Shown here piece after piece: positions 28,038 through 38,346 of a stretch of 64,000 nt of DNA. This stretch comes from Mannheimia haemolytica (GTDB lineage: Bacteria > Pseudomonadota > Gammaproteobacteria > Enterobacterales > Pasteurellaceae). The translations under genes were made by a program, and so were the position numbers. Every line of letters starts with the position of its first letter. Position 1 is the first letter of the stretch. Below the pieces are notes generated by a model, which saw nothing but the letters and a program-made list of their open reading frames with translations, was not told the origin of the DNA and made no database searches. The DNA lies in NCBI RefSeq assembly GCF_004342115.1, contig NZ_SMAC01000004.1, forward strand, positions 1 to 64,000, written 5' to 3'.

Positions 28038-30337
28038 GTGTTAAAGAAAAATTATCTCACTGTATCAATTCTCCTTGCCATTAGTGGAGTAGGCTACGCT
28101 AATGAAATCTCTTTAGAGACTATTACTGTTGATGGAAATACGCCTTCAACCAAAGGGAAATTACTAGGTGGTGAACTAAATAGCAATGAATCTGTTGTTG
28201 ATGAAAAAAATTAAAACAAGGTAGTATTACATTAGGTAACGCTTTATCTGGTGAATTAGGCATTCATTCAAGCCAGTTCGGAGGCGGTGCAAGTACCCCA
28301 ATTATTCGTGGGCAAGAGAGTAAACGTGCAAAAATCTTACAAAATAATGGCGAAAACTTAGATATGTCGGGAATGTCTCCTGATCATGCAGTAACCGTAG
28401 ATGCGCTACTTGCTAAACGTATTGAAATTTTACGTGATCCAACCACTTTACTTTACAGTGCAGGTAATACGGCAGGTGTAATTAATGTGGTAGACAATAA
28501 AATTCCAACCGCTATTCCCGAAAAAGGCTATGAGGGGCAATTTGGTGTGCGTTTTGGCTCAGCCAGTAAAGAGCGTTTAACCTATGCAGGCTCAACCTTT
28601 GCCCTTGGAAATCATTTAGCCTTGCGGGTACAGGGAATGTATAACAAAGCTTCCGAATACTATGCTCCACACTTTACGATTGAAGGCAAACCTTACCACC
28701 GCGTACCAGATAGCGATGTACAATCACAAACCGGCACAGTAGGCCTTTCTTGGATTGGAGAGCGAGGACATCTTGGTATTGCTTACACTGATCGCCGTGA
28801 TAAATATGGATTAATTGGTCACACACACAAATACGATCACTATACTATTAGTATTATTCGCCAAGCCGTTATGTTTGCAAAAGGTTATTTACGTTTTTAT
28901 CCGCACCTTGCAGAAGAAGGAGATATTGACTATAACAACCCTGGTATCCGTTTACTGCATACTCATATTCCGGGAGGCTCACATTATGGACAAGATACTC
29001 ACGAGCACGGCAAACCTTGGATTGATATGCACTCCAAGCGGTATGATATTGATGGAAGTTTGCAAAATCCACTTCCTGGTTTTGAAGAAGCCAAAATATC
29101 AGCTAACTATGTAGATTACTATCATGATGAAAAAGATGGAAAAAGAGTTGAAAATTACTTCAAGAACAAAGGAAAAAATCTACGTTTCGAATTGGTTCAC
29201 AAAGAGTGGAAAGGGCTAAAAGGAGCTATTGGTGTGCAATATACCAACCAATCTACCTCAGCACTTGCACTTGAAGCTTCACGAGCTGCAAAAGTATTTA
29301 ATAAACAGCCTTTACTCAATAATCCAAAAACAAAATTATGGAGTCTCTTTGCGATTGAACGCCTTAATTTAGGTGACTTTACCTTTGAGTTAAGTGGGCG
29401 GGCAGAACGTCAAAAAATAGCAATGGATTATGATGTGAAATTAATTGATCGCTGGCTAGGCTTTAATACACCTATGCCAAACTTGGACCCACATAAAGAC
29501 AAAGGTTATTCTTATAGCTTTGCAACTCATTGGTATTTCGCACCAAACCATAAGTTAACATTAAATGCTGCACATCAAGAACGTTTACCTAATGCTCAGG
29601 AACTCTATGCTCATGGTAAACACATTGCTTTAAATGCATTTGAGGCTGGCAATAAAAATCTAGAAAAAGAGCGTTCTAACCAAATTGAGCTATCGTTAGC
29701 TTATGTTGGCGACAAATGGGATTATAAATTAAATCTCTACCACACCCGCTATGGCAACTATATTTACCCATTAACTCTTAATGATAATCGTGGACCTAAA
29801 TCTTTTACCGATGAATATAACTTGAAAGTGAATAGATATTATCAAGGCGAAGCTCGTTTTAGTGGGGCAGAAGGCGAAATTGGTTATCTATTTACACCAA
29901 ATTATCGCTTAGCCGTATTCGGAGACTATGTCCGTGGAAAGTTAGTCAACTTACCTAATATTGCAATGAGTTATAACATTTGGACAGGTGAAGTTGACAA
30001 ATGGGCTTCTCAGCCAGACATTTCTGCACCTCGTATACCACCACTACGTTTAGGAGCAAGATTTAATGCTGACTTCAACCTAAACTGGTCTGGAATGTTA
30101 GAATATTACCGAGTATTTGCTCAGAAAAAAGTCTCGAAATACGAACAAGTTACCCCTGGCCATCATCAAGTAAACCTTGGCGTAACCTATAGTAATCATT
30201 TTAATCAAACAGAATACCAAGTATTCCTTAAAGTGGATAACTTGCTTAATCAGAAAATGTACCAACATGCCTCATATCTACCACATATTCCACAAATGGG
30301 TAGAAATGCAATGCTTGGAATGAATATCAGTTTTTAA
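28038..30337 (+). pseudogene. znuD: ZnuD-like zinc TonB-dependent receptor, frame broken in an A7 tract
   Basis: An outer-membrane receptor for zinc (or heme/zinc) import. GTG at 28038 after AGAAGGAC gives a signal peptide ending VGYA. The first frame stops at 28214 because of seven A residues at 28204-28210; eight would restore the frame and give 766 residues. The second frame runs openly from 28211 to 30337 and holds the plug (TLGNALSGELGIHSSQFGGG, STPIIRGQ), a His-rich loop (SHYGQDTHEHGKPWIDMH), ERLPNAQELYAHGKHIALNAF and the C-terminal barrel ending in F. These match neisserial ZnuD well by recall. The break could be real, phase-variable or a sequencing error. Confidence 0.85.
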
Positions 30338-30360
30338 TTTGTAAATCTCTACAAAAATAT

Positions 30361-30392
30361 AACCGCTTGTAAATTTCTATCTACAAGCGGTT
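30361..30392. terminator. Uptake-signal hairpin terminator between znuD and lutC
   Basis: AACCGCTTGTA / TACAAGCGGTT are perfect 11 bp arms around AATTTCTATC. It lies between two convergent genes. Confidence 0.75.
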
Positions 30393-30414
30393 ACTTTCAG
30401 TGGATTTTTTGCAA

Positions 30415-31116
30415 TTAGAGATCGTCAATTACCAAGTAAATTTTATTTACCGGGCCGTGAACGCCAACTACTTTAATCAACTCAATATCCGCAGTCGCCG
30501 ATGGGCCTGAGATGATATTCACACAAGATGGCATTCTTTCACCTCGTTGGGCTTTTTCGTGCAGAATTTGTGCAAGCTGTGCCACACGAGGTAACACTGT
30601 ACTTTTGCGTAACACAACCACCGATTTTTCGGGCAATAAGCTCACTGAACGCCCAAATTCTTTATCGGAAAACAGTACAATACCGCCAGACTCTGCCAAG
30701 CCATATTCACCGTAAACCACACCGATATTAGCAGTTCTGGCTTTTTCAAAGTTGGTTTCAGCTTGGTTGAAATCCCACACATAGCTGTCTTCGTATTTTG
30801 CTTGAATGGCTGCGGTAATCCCAAGATCTTTTAAACGTTGATCGTTATTCACGATCACACTCGCCCCGCCATATTTTTCACAAATATCAATAATGGCTTG
30901 TGGTAAATCCGCCTCTTTTGCCTCTACTACATCTGCCATCATCACTCGGGCAAAATCGATAAACTCTTGGCAAAGTTGTGGTTGAGGGCGATCGGTTAAA
31001 CGGGTAATCGCGTGGTTGTTTTCCAACACAGGAATTGGCTCAGGCACATTTTGGCGTGGTCTGCCCATACGCTGTGCCAATTTATTTAAGAAATTTTCAC
31101 GATTTTGTAAATCCAT
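30415..31116 (-). CDS. lutC: L-lactate utilisation protein LutC (LUD domain)
   Basis: A 233-residue LUD-domain protein, third component of the LutABC iron-sulfur L-lactate dehydrogenase system. The motif GVVYGEYGLAESGGIVLFS is typical of LutC/YkgG. The ATG at 31116 follows AGAGGATAAGAAA, a ribosome site within the end of lutB; the longer frame from 31197 would overlap lutB by 77 bp and is rejected. lutC overlaps nothing and lies 4 bp from lutB. Confidence 0.92.
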   Translation of the reverse strand: MDLQNRENFLNKLAQRMGRPRQNVPEPIPVLENNHAITRLTDRPQPQLCQEFIDFARVMMADVVEAKEADLPQAIIDICEKYGGASVIVNNDQRLKDLGITAAIQAKYEDSYVWDFNQAETNFEKARTANIGVVYGEYGLAESGGIVLFSDKEFGRSVSLLPEKSVVVLRKSTVLPRVAQLAQILHEKAQRGERMPSCVNIISGPSATADIELIKVVGVHGPVNKIYLVIDDL

Positions 31117-31120
31117 TTTC

Positions 31121-32530
31121 TTATCCTCTGTTATTAAACCATTCACGGAAACTTTCGCCTTCGGCAGTCGGTAAATCACGGGCTTTCGTCCATTCACCTA
31201 ACGCCCCAAAATTCACCGGTGCTTTGCCGTTTTTAATCAATTTGCTTGCCACTTTCGCCCCCACTTTTACGCCGACTTTCCAAAGGGTTGGGTGTGAGTT
31301 AGCGAAGTTAAAGCCAAAAATAGACAAGCGTTCTGCCATTGGCGTTAAGCCGGCATCCGCAATTTTCTCACGGTGTTTTAAGATAAGCTGTGCCAGTGGA
31401 ATTTTCACTGGACAAACACTGTTACAAGCGGTACAAAGTGAGCAAGCATACGGCAATTCTTTAAACTCTTCGTAGCCACCGAGCAATGGCGAAATAACTG
31501 AACCAATCGGGCCCGGATAGATTGAACCATAGCCGTGACCGCCAATTTGGCGATACGCCGGGCAAGTGTTCAAACATGCACCACAGCGGATACAACGCAA
31601 CACTTCTTGGAATTCGCTTTCTAAGATTTTAGAACGACCGTTATCGACAATGACCAAGTGGAACTCTTCCGGACCATCGGTTTCGCCTTCAAGTCTAGGA
31701 CCTGTCAGCCAAGTGTTGTAAGCGGTGAGTTTTGCCCCTACCGCACTGCGAGCCAGCATGGTAATTAATACATCAACCTCTTTAAAGGTTGGGGCGATAC
31801 GTTCCATACCCATTACTGCAATATGCGTTTTCGGCACAGTTGTTGCCATACGCAGATTACCTTCGTTGGTCACTAAACAAACCGAGCCGGTTTCCGGCAC
31901 CGCAAAGTTACAGCCTGAAATACCGATGTCTGCCTCTAAGAAATCTTCACGGATTTTTTGGCGGACGAATGCAGTCATCTCTTCAGGTGTTTCCGAACCT
32001 TGATAACCTAGCACATCGTGCATTTCTTGGCGGATTCTGTGGCGATCTTTGTGGATTGCAGGTACAACAATATGAGAAGGTTTATCGCCCACAATTTGCA
32101 ATAAATATTCGCCCAAATCGGTTTCAACCACTTTAATGCCTTCTGCTTCTAAAACGTGGTTCATCCCAATCTCTTCGGTTACCATCGACTTCGATTTTAC
32201 GATTTTCTTCGCATTTTTAGCTTTCGCCACGTTTTTGATGTAATCAGTGGCTTCTTCGGCGGTTTCGGCAAAGAAAACGTGTCCGCCGTTTTGGGTGACT
32301 TTTTCGCTTAATTGGTAGAGATAAGCGTCTAAATTGGCTAAAACGTGGTTACGAATTGCTTTCGCATCATCACGCCACTCTTCCCAGTTGCCCAGCTCAT
32401 CCACCATACGCTGACGGTTTGCACCGATTGTTTCCTGAGCCTTAACTAAGGCTTTACGCACAATCTCGTTATTAACTTGCTGCTCAACACGTTGTTTAAA
32501 CGGCAGGGTGTTAGTTTGTAAATAAGACAT
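31121..32530 (-). CDS. lutB: L-lactate utilisation protein LutB, iron-sulfur subunit
   Basis: A 469-residue YkgF/LutB protein. An N-terminal LUD-like domain (about residues 60-290) is followed by two 4Fe-4S motifs, CIRCGACLNTCP and CSLCTACNSVCPVKIP (about residues 305-375). It should pass electrons from lactate oxidation with LutA and LutC. The start follows a GGAGGAAAATAAG site directly after lutA. The operon order A-B-C agrees with Bacillus and other bacteria. Confidence 0.94.
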   Translation of the reverse strand: MSYLQTNTLPFKQRVEQQVNNEIVRKALVKAQETIGANRQRMVDELGNWEEWRDDAKAIRNHVLANLDAYLYQLSEKVTQNGGHVFFAETAEEATDYIKNVAKAKNAKKIVKSKSMVTEEIGMNHVLEAEGIKVVETDLGEYLLQIVGDKPSHIVVPAIHKDRHRIRQEMHDVLGYQGSETPEEMTAFVRQKIREDFLEADIGISGCNFAVPETGSVCLVTNEGNLRMATTVPKTHIAVMGMERIAPTFKEVDVLITMLARSAVGAKLTAYNTWLTGPRLEGETDGPEEFHLVIVDNGRSKILESEFQEVLRCIRCGACLNTCPAYRQIGGHGYGSIYPGPIGSVISPLLGGYEEFKELPYACSLCTACNSVCPVKIPLAQLILKHREKIADAGLTPMAERLSIFGFNFANSHPTLWKVGVKVGAKVASKLIKNGKAPVNFGALGEWTKARDLPTAEGESFREWFNNRG

Positions 32531-32531
32531 C

Positions 32532-33263
32532 TTATTTTCCTCCCTGCATTAACACTTCGGCAATGTGCATCACTTTGATTGGCTTACCTTCACGGCTTAA
32601 ACGACCGCCAATGTTCATCAAGCAGCTTACATCTGCCCCGATTAAATAATCCGGCTCATCGGTATCTACATTTGCGACTTTCTCTTTTACCATCTCGCCG
32701 GAAATTTCTGCCATTTTGACCGAGAATGTGCCACCAAAACCACAGCAAGTTTCTTGGTTTTTGATTGGTAATAACTCTAACCCTTTAACGTGCTGTAATA
32801 AAGCAATAGGCTCATCTTTAATCCCCAGCTTACGGAATAAGCTGCAAGACGGGTGATAAACTGCTTTGCCCGGTAAATAAGCCCCAACATCTTTCACGCC
32901 CAGTTTGTTCACAATAAAATCGGTTAAATCATAGAAACGATCAGCCACTTTCTTCGCACGTTCTGCCCATTCTTTTTCGCCAAAGCGTTCAAAATGATCC
33001 GGATAGGTTTTGATCGCATATACACAAGAACCTGCCGGGGCGACAATCGGGTAATCATTAGCTTCAAAGGTTTCAACCAAGTTTTTCATACCTGCTAAAG
33101 CTTGCTTAGTGTAACCGCTGTTGATCGCAGGTTGTCCACAGCAACCTTGTTTTTCTAAGAAAGTGATTTTACAACCTAATTTTTCCAATAAAAGCACGGT
33201 ATTTTTTGCAACCCCTGCTTTCATTACATCTGCAATGCAGGTTACGTAAAAATTAACGTTCAT
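32532..33263 (-). CDS. lutA: L-lactate utilisation protein LutA (CCG-domain)
   Basis: A 243-residue YkgE/LutA protein with two Cys-rich CCG domains: GCCGQPAINSGYTKQA and ETCCGFGGTFSVKMAEIS, which resemble heterodisulfide reductase subunit B and bind Fe-S clusters. First gene of lutABC, starting after GGGAGTTCTTT. It lies 143 bp downstream of the lactate permease gene, with an uptake-signal inverted pair in the gap (about 33340-33375). Confidence 0.94.
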   Translation of the reverse strand: MNVNFYVTCIADVMKAGVAKNTVLLLEKLGCKITFLEKQGCCGQPAINSGYTKQALAGMKNLVETFEANDYPIVAPAGSCVYAIKTYPDHFERFGEKEWAERAKKVADRFYDLTDFIVNKLGVKDVGAYLPGKAVYHPSCSLFRKLGIKDEPIALLQHVKGLELLPIKNQETCCGFGGTFSVKMAEISGEMVKEKVANVDTDEPDYLIGADVSCLMNIGGRLSREGKPIKVMHIAEVLMQGGK

Positions 33264-33406
33264 AAAGAACTCCCACAGTAAATATAAATAAGAATTAAAC
33301 TCAAAAAATGCCGTTCTAAGACGGCGAAAGGAAGAGGTGGATTTGCAAAAAATTTGCTAAATCTCACCGCTTCCTTTCTAAATCAAGTAAGCTGATTATT
33401 AACTTA

Positions 33407-35011
33407 TTATAGGTTATAGAACATAGGTACTATAAACAATGCCGAAATCGCAGCAATAACGCCATACACGAACATTGGCACGGCTGTTTTCTTAATAATA
33501 TTGCCTTCTTGTTTCTCAATGCCGGTAACAGAACACACAGCCACGATGTTGTTAATACACACCATATTCCCCATTGCACCACCAACTGATTGCAATGCAA
33601 GAATTAAGGTAACAGATAACCCGACTTGCTGTGCCGTTGCATATTGTACTGTTCCGAAGGTTAAGTTAGATACCGTATTTGACCCTGAGAAGAACGCACC
33701 AATTGCACCTAAGAACGAGGCAAATAATGTCCAAGATTGACCGGTAAATTCTGCGAAGTTTTTACCAATGATCTGAACCATTGAGTCTACACCACCAATT
33801 AACATTAATTTTACCATCACAATGGCACCTAAAAGTGCTAAGAATGGTTTTTTCACTTGTTTAAATGAAGTGCCAAAAATCTCTTGAGTATTTTTACCTG
33901 ATACCGAGAAAATCGGTAAGCAAATTAATACGGTCACAACAAATGGAATCAACGCAGGAACATACAGTAATTTATAGCTAGTTGCTACATTCGTACCTAA
34001 AATATTTTTCAGTGCAAAAATTAAGCCTTGGCTAATTTCAAAGTTAGCGAAACCAAGCGAACTGACAATCCAAGCTGTTGCATCATTTAGCATTGCTTTT
34101 AATGGAAGTTGCTGAATACGGGTGATTACCAAAATGAAGATCAGTAACCCTGTTGGTAATAATGCTTTTGCCACTTCACCAAAGGTCGCTTTATCGCCGT
34201 CAAGGTGGTTCTCGCTTTTCGCTAAACCAATACCCATATTTGCTACCCAGACTGACACCAATAAACCAATCGCCCCGGCAACTAATGATGGGAATTCGTA
34301 GTTAAATTGAGCAATAATGAAGTAAGGAATGACACAGGCAAAAATGCTGATATAAATAAACACGATATTTTGACGAATTTCTTTCCAGCTCACAATTAAA
34401 CGCAATGCCATAACTGGAATAATAAACGCAGCAATAGAGTGGATCAGTGCAGTAATAGAACCAATTTCAAGCACTTGTGCATCGGTTAGTAAACCATCTT
34501 TTAATAATGGTCCCATACCAAACCAAGTTGGTGTGCCAACCGCACCAAATGACACCGGCACAGAGTTCATTACTAAGGCTAACATTGCCACTTGTAACGG
34601 TTTAAAGCCTAAACCAACCAGAATTGGAGCTGCAATTGCCGCCGGCGTACCGAAACCTGATGCGCCTTCAATCATAAATGCAAATGCCCAACCGATAATC
34701 ATCAACTGTGCCACCGGATTCGGGTTAATTGTCCCTAACCATTTACGCATAGTGTTGGTTGCACCTGAAACTTCAGAGAAACGGTTAAATAAAATCGCCC
34801 CGAAAATAACGGTAATTGGGGTTAATACATCACCTAAACCGGCAATAATATTGGCAAAGATTAACGTGGTATCATTACCAAAATAGGTAAGCTGAAGCAC
34901 AAAAATTAATAACGCCGTAAGTGGTAAAGCCACATAAGACGGTAACGCGTTACGTTTTACCATTAAATAAATGAGCAAAACAATTGGAAATACGCTCAGG
35001 AATAGAGCCAT
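33407..35011 (-). CDS. lctP: L-lactate permease
   Basis: A 534-residue LctP-family membrane protein with about twelve or more hydrophobic segments. Family stretches are FMIEGASGFGTPAAIAAPIL, MNSVPVSFGAVGTPTWFG and FFSGSNTVSNLTFGTVQ. It imports L-lactate with protons for the LutABC enzymes encoded next to it. It starts after AAAGAGGTGCAGT. A CRP-like site lies about 100 bp upstream. Lactate is a major carbon source for host-associated Pasteurellaceae. Confidence 0.95.
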   Translation of the reverse strand: MALFLSVFPIVLLIYLMVKRNALPSYVALPLTALLIFVLQLTYFGNDTTLIFANIIAGLGDVLTPITVIFGAILFNRFSEVSGATNTMRKWLGTINPNPVAQLMIIGWAFAFMIEGASGFGTPAAIAAPILVGLGFKPLQVAMLALVMNSVPVSFGAVGTPTWFGMGPLLKDGLLTDAQVLEIGSITALIHSIAAFIIPVMALRLIVSWKEIRQNIVFIYISIFACVIPYFIIAQFNYEFPSLVAGAIGLLVSVWVANMGIGLAKSENHLDGDKATFGEVAKALLPTGLLIFILVITRIQQLPLKAMLNDATAWIVSSLGFANFEISQGLIFALKNILGTNVATSYKLLYVPALIPFVVTVLICLPIFSVSGKNTQEIFGTSFKQVKKPFLALLGAIVMVKLMLIGGVDSMVQIIGKNFAEFTGQSWTLFASFLGAIGAFFSGSNTVSNLTFGTVQYATAQQVGLSVTLILALQSVGGAMGNMVCINNIVAVCSVTGIEKQEGNIIKKTAVPMFVYGVIAAISALFIVPMFYNL

Positions 35012-35110
35012 ACTGCACCTCTTTATATGATTATAAAATGACCTAACTGGTCGGATAGGTGCGAATTGTACTCTTAAAAAAAAACTAATGTAACTAGGTT
35101 GTTACAATTT

Positions 35111-35126
35111 TGTGATCTAACTCGCA
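35111..35126 (-). promoter_or_regulatory. CRP-like site upstream of lctP
   Basis: TGTGA-TCTAAC-TCGCA matches the CRP consensus at nine of ten conserved bases; read from the other strand one half is TGCGA, the CRP-S form. It lies 100 bp upstream of the lctP start in the divergent lctP side of a 290 bp gap. The rest of that gap (35012-35301) holds AT-rich promoter-like DNA and the terminator at 35239. Confidence 0.5.
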
Positions 35127-35238
35127 TTTTTAATGATTGTATGGTTAAAAAAGAGCCATATTTATTTTCATTTAATACTTAATAGTTAGCCCTATTTAAG
35201 ACATTTTTACCGAATCGAGCAATATGCAATTAATTAAC

Positions 35239-35286
35239 AAAAAAAGGCCGCTTGCAGATCACAGATCAACAAGCGGTCTTTTTTAG
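35239..35286. terminator. Terminator of ychF, uptake-signal hairpin
   Basis: AAAAAAGGCCGCTTG and CAAGCGGTCTTTTTT pair with one bulge around CAGATCACAGATCAA; A and T runs flank the stem. It lies 16 bp past the ychF stop. Confidence 0.75.
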
Positions 35287-35301
35287 GCAAAAATTTGCAA
35301 A

Positions 35302-36393
35302 TTAAACATTGAAACGGAAGTGCATTACATCGCCGTCTTGAACAATATAATCTTTACCTTCCAAACGCCATTTACCCGCTTCTTTTGCACCGGCTTCACC
35401 TTTATTGTCTATGAAGTCTTGGTAAGCAATTACTTCCGCACGAATAAAGCCTTTCTCAAAGTCAGTGTGAATCACGGCTGCTGCTTTTGGAGCGGTTGCA
35501 CCTACCGAAACCGTCCACGCACGCACTTCTTTTACCCCTGCGGTAAAGTAGGTTTGTAAGTTAAGTAAACGGTAGCCTGCACGAATAACACGGTTTAAGC
35601 CCGGCTCTTCAATGCCTAAATCTTGTAGAAATTCCACTTTTTCTTCGTCATCAAGCTCGGCAATTTCCGATTCAATCGCTGCACACACCGGTACAACCAC
35701 CGCCCCTTCTTTTTCGGCAATTTCACGCACACGGTCAAGATAAGGGTTATTTTCAAAACCGTCTTCGTTCACGTTGGCAATATACATTGTCGGTTTTAAA
35801 GTTAAGAAGTTGTAGCCCTTAATAGCGTGCAGTTCATCCTTATCTAAATCTACCGAACGAATCATACCGGCATTTTCAAGCACAGGTAGGATTTTTTCCA
35901 TAATCGATAATTCAAATTTTGCGTCTTTATCGCCACCTTTCGCACGTTTTTGTAAACGCTGAATGGCACGCTCGCAACTGTCTAAATCGGCAAGTGCCAA
36001 TTCGGTATTGATGATTTCAATATCATCAGCTGGGTCAATTTTCCCCGCAACGTGAACGATGTCATCATTTTCAAAACAACGCACAACGTGGCCAATCGCA
36101 TCAGTTTCACGAATATTGGCTAAGAATTTATTACCTAAACCTTCGCCTTTGCTTGCACCTGCCACTAAGCCGGCAATATCCACAAATTCCATTGTAGTTG
36201 GTAACACTCGCTCAGGTTTCACAATTTCCGCCAACGCATCTAAGCGAGGGTCAGGCATTGGTACCACACCGGTATTTGGCTCAATCGTACAGAACGGATA
36301 GTTTGCTGCCTCAATACCTGCTTTAGTTAATGCATTGAAAAGGGTCGATTTACCGACATTTGGTAAACCCACAATACCACATTTAAATCCCAT
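35302..36393 (-). CDS. ychF: Ribosome-associated ATPase YchF (OLA1 family)
   Basis: A 363-residue, full-length Obg-family NTPase. Walker [15 protein letters not shown] is at residues 8-21, G3 is [16 protein letters not shown], and a TGS domain ends the protein ([23 protein letters not shown]). YchF prefers ATP and affects redox stress responses. ATG 36393 gives the usual MGFKCGIVG start. The frame stays open for a further 58 codons through the adjacent repeat, but that stretch is repeat DNA. It follows pth, a conserved pairing. Confidence 0.96.
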   Translation of the reverse strand: MGFKCGIVGLPNVGKSTLFNALTKAGIEAANYPFCTIEPNTGVVPMPDPRLDALAEIVKPERVLPTTMEFVDIAGLVAGASKGEGLGNKFLANIRETDAIGHVVRCFENDDIVHVAGKIDPADDIEIINTELALADLDSCERAIQRLQKRAKGGDKDAKFELSIMEKILPVLENAGMIRSVDLDKDELHAIKGYNFLTLKPTMYIANVNEDGFENNPYLDRVREIAEKEGAVVVPVCAAIESEIAELDDEEKVEFLQDLGIEEPGLNRVIRAGYRLLNLQTYFTAGVKEVRAWTVSVGATAPKAAAVIHTDFEKGFIRAEVIAYQDFIDNKGEAGAKEAGKWRLEGKDYIVQDGDVMHFRFNV

Positions 36394-36411
36394 TTTTTGT
36401 TCCTTAGAATT

Positions 36412-36577
36412 CCCCTCTCCCCTTGCGGGAGAGGGATAAATTTGAGCTTCGTTCAGAAGCGAAAATGAGGGAGAGGGCGAAATTGCAATAATTTCCTCAA
36501 ATATGACCGCTCCCCTCTCTCTGAAAAATACTTCTGAACGAAGTATTTTTCGGTCTCTCTCCCACAAGGGAGAGAGT
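36412..36577. repeat. Palindromic repeat, family A, copy 3
   Basis: In the pth-ychF gap. Left half CCCCTCTCCCCTTGCGGGAG with inner core GCTTCGTTCAGAAGC; right half CTCTCTGAAAAATACTTC, TGAACGAAGTATTTTTCGG and CTCTCTCCCACAAGGGAGAG. Compared with copies 1 and 2 the halves are swapped in order. It would be co-transcribed with pth and ychF. Confidence 0.85.
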
Positions 36578-36578
36578 T

Positions 36579-37166
36579 TTAATTTGCTTTAAAACTATTT
36601 AAACGGTTAGTTGCCTTAACCATTCCGTCTTTAAATAAAACTTCTACGCAACGTGCGGCTTCATCAACCGCACTATTCAGTAATGTCTGATCGCTTGGTG
36701 AAGGCTTGCCCAGCACATAATTCGCCACTAAGTCTTTATGCCCCGGGTGTCCAATACCAATTCGCACACGGTAAAACTCTTTATTATTGCCAAGGGCGGC
36801 AATAATATCTTTCAAGCCGTTATGACCACCGTGTCCGCCGCCTTTTTTCAATTTCACCGAACCGGGTGGTAAATCCAATTCATCGTGAGCGACCAAAATT
36901 TCTTCCGGTTTAATCCGATAAAAATTGGCTAACGCTCCCACTGCTTTACCACTTAAATTCATAAAAGTAGTCGGCACTAATAAACGGACTTCGCCTTGAG
37001 CGGTATTAATTTTTGCTACTTTGCCAAAATATTTCGGCTCTTCTTTTAGGCTAACGTTATATATTCGGGCAAGTTCGTTAATCAGCCACTCGCCTGCATT
37101 ATGGCGGGTTTCTTCATATTTTACCCCCGGGTTCGCCAGCCCGACAATTAATTTAATTTCTGACAC
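36579..37166 (-). CDS. pth: Peptidyl-tRNA hydrolase
   Basis: A 195-residue enzyme that releases tRNA from stalled peptidyl-tRNA. Motifs: [19 protein letters not shown] with catalytic His22, [42 protein letters not shown] and RIGIGHPG. The stop lies at the border of repeat A copy 3. Probably co-transcribed with ychF. Confidence 0.96.
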   Translation of the reverse strand: MSEIKLIVGLANPGVKYEETRHNAGEWLINELARIYNVSLKEEPKYFGKVAKINTAQGEVRLLVPTTFMNLSGKAVGALANFYRIKPEEILVAHDELDLPPGSVKLKKGGGHGGHNGLKDIIAALGNNKEFYRVRIGIGHPGHKDLVANYVLGKPSPSDQTLLNSAVDEAARCVEVLFKDGMVKATNRLNSFKAN

Positions 37167-37238
37167 AATCTTGTCTCAATTCATTTAATTTAAAAGGCAG
37201 TATTTTAGAGAAAAACCGCTATTTTCTCAAGGCAACCA

Positions 37239-38114
37239 TTAATCATATTGTCTATACGGATTTGGTACGCATTGATACTTCGCTAACATCGATTCAGTGA
37301 AATCGGTGCGTGAAGCAGCGTTATCATTGTTTAAACTAACCACACCAATTCGCTTGCCTCTGCAATCCCCTTTAGCAATAAAGGCAAGATTATAACCCGC
37401 CTCACGGGTATAACCTGTCTTACTCACTAATGCCTGATAGGATTGGGAACGAACCATACTGTTGGTGTTTTTCATAGAGAAATAACGACCACCTGCATAA
37501 ACACTCACTAATGGCGAATTAGACAATTGCTGAATTTCAGGCTTACTTGCCGCATAGCCTGCCAATTTAGCAAGATCAACCACCGTTGAAACATTATCCG
37601 AAGATAAGCCTGAGCTATCGCCAAAGTAGGTTTGAGTCATACCGATTTCACGGGCTTTGCTGTTCATTCGAGCCAAAAATTGGGCTTTATTCAAATGTGT
37701 TGCGTGGGCAAGGGCGTGAGCGGCATAGTTATCGGAGCGAACTAGCATCGCTTTTAACAATTCACTACAGGCAATGTTAAGATTTTTCGGCAATGGGCTG
37801 GTCGTGCCTTTTAAGAAATCAGCATCTGACGGCAAAATTTGGGTTTGGCAACTCGCCCCATAGCGGTTTTCTTCTAAGAAAACGACTGCTGTCATTAATT
37901 TTGTGACCGAAGCAATCGGGCGAACTAAATTGAAATTCTTACCTTCCAAAAATTTCTTTTGGTTTAAGTCAAACACCACATAAGCGGAATTTTCGGTTGG
38001 AATATAAGCAGCGGTTGCTTTAATCCGTGGTGTGCTTTTCCTTTTTGCCGGCTGGGAGGAACAGGCGCTTAACACCAGAGCCGCAATCATAACAGGAATA
38101 AATTTTTTCATCAT
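37239..38114 (-). CDS. pbpG: PBP7-type D-alanyl-D-alanine endopeptidase, predicted lipoprotein
   Basis: A 291-residue penicillin-binding protein of the S11 peptidase family that cleaves peptide cross-links of murein. The catalytic triad motifs are SVTK (Ser69, Lys72), SDN and KTG (VSKTGYTREAGYN). The N-terminus MMKKFIPVMIAALVLSACSS carries a lipobox (LSAC), so it should be lipid-anchored, whereas E. coli PbpG is a soluble periplasmic protein. It lies alone on the minus strand upstream of pth and divergent from prfC. Confidence 0.85.
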   Translation of the reverse strand: MMKKFIPVMIAALVLSACSSQPAKRKSTPRIKATAAYIPTENSAYVVFDLNQKKFLEGKNFNLVRPIASVTKLMTAVVFLEENRYGASCQTQILPSDADFLKGTTSPLPKNLNIACSELLKAMLVRSDNYAAHALAHATHLNKAQFLARMNSKAREIGMTQTYFGDSSGLSSDNVSTVVDLAKLAGYAASKPEIQQLSNSPLVSVYAGGRYFSMKNTNSMVRSQSYQALVSKTGYTREAGYNLAFIAKGDCRGKRIGVVSLNNDNAASRTDFTESMLAKYQCVPNPYRQYD

Positions 38115-38346
38115 AATAGATTCATCGATAATACATCGATAATAAAGTCAAAGCTGGTTATTCTACCCTGTTTCCAAAATTGTGCCAAAGCAAGCGGTCG
38201 ATTTTTACAAAATTTTTGCAAATCTAGCCGATTTTGCAAAATTTCCGCCAAATTTAACCGCTTGCCCTCTCGCCTCAAATCAGCGAAAATAACGCTTAAT
38301 TTTTTGGCGGACTTTCCGCCCTTTTTATTTTAATTGGTTGAGAAAA

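Noticed and set aside
31117-31197. Longer LutC start overlapping lutB
   Set aside because: The ATG at 31116 has a proper ribosome site and gives the family N-terminus; the longer frame would overlap lutB by 77 bp.
36394-36567. 58-codon N-terminal extension of YchF
   Set aside because: The open frame passes through a family A repeat; YchF proteins start at MGFKCGIVG and are 363 residues long.
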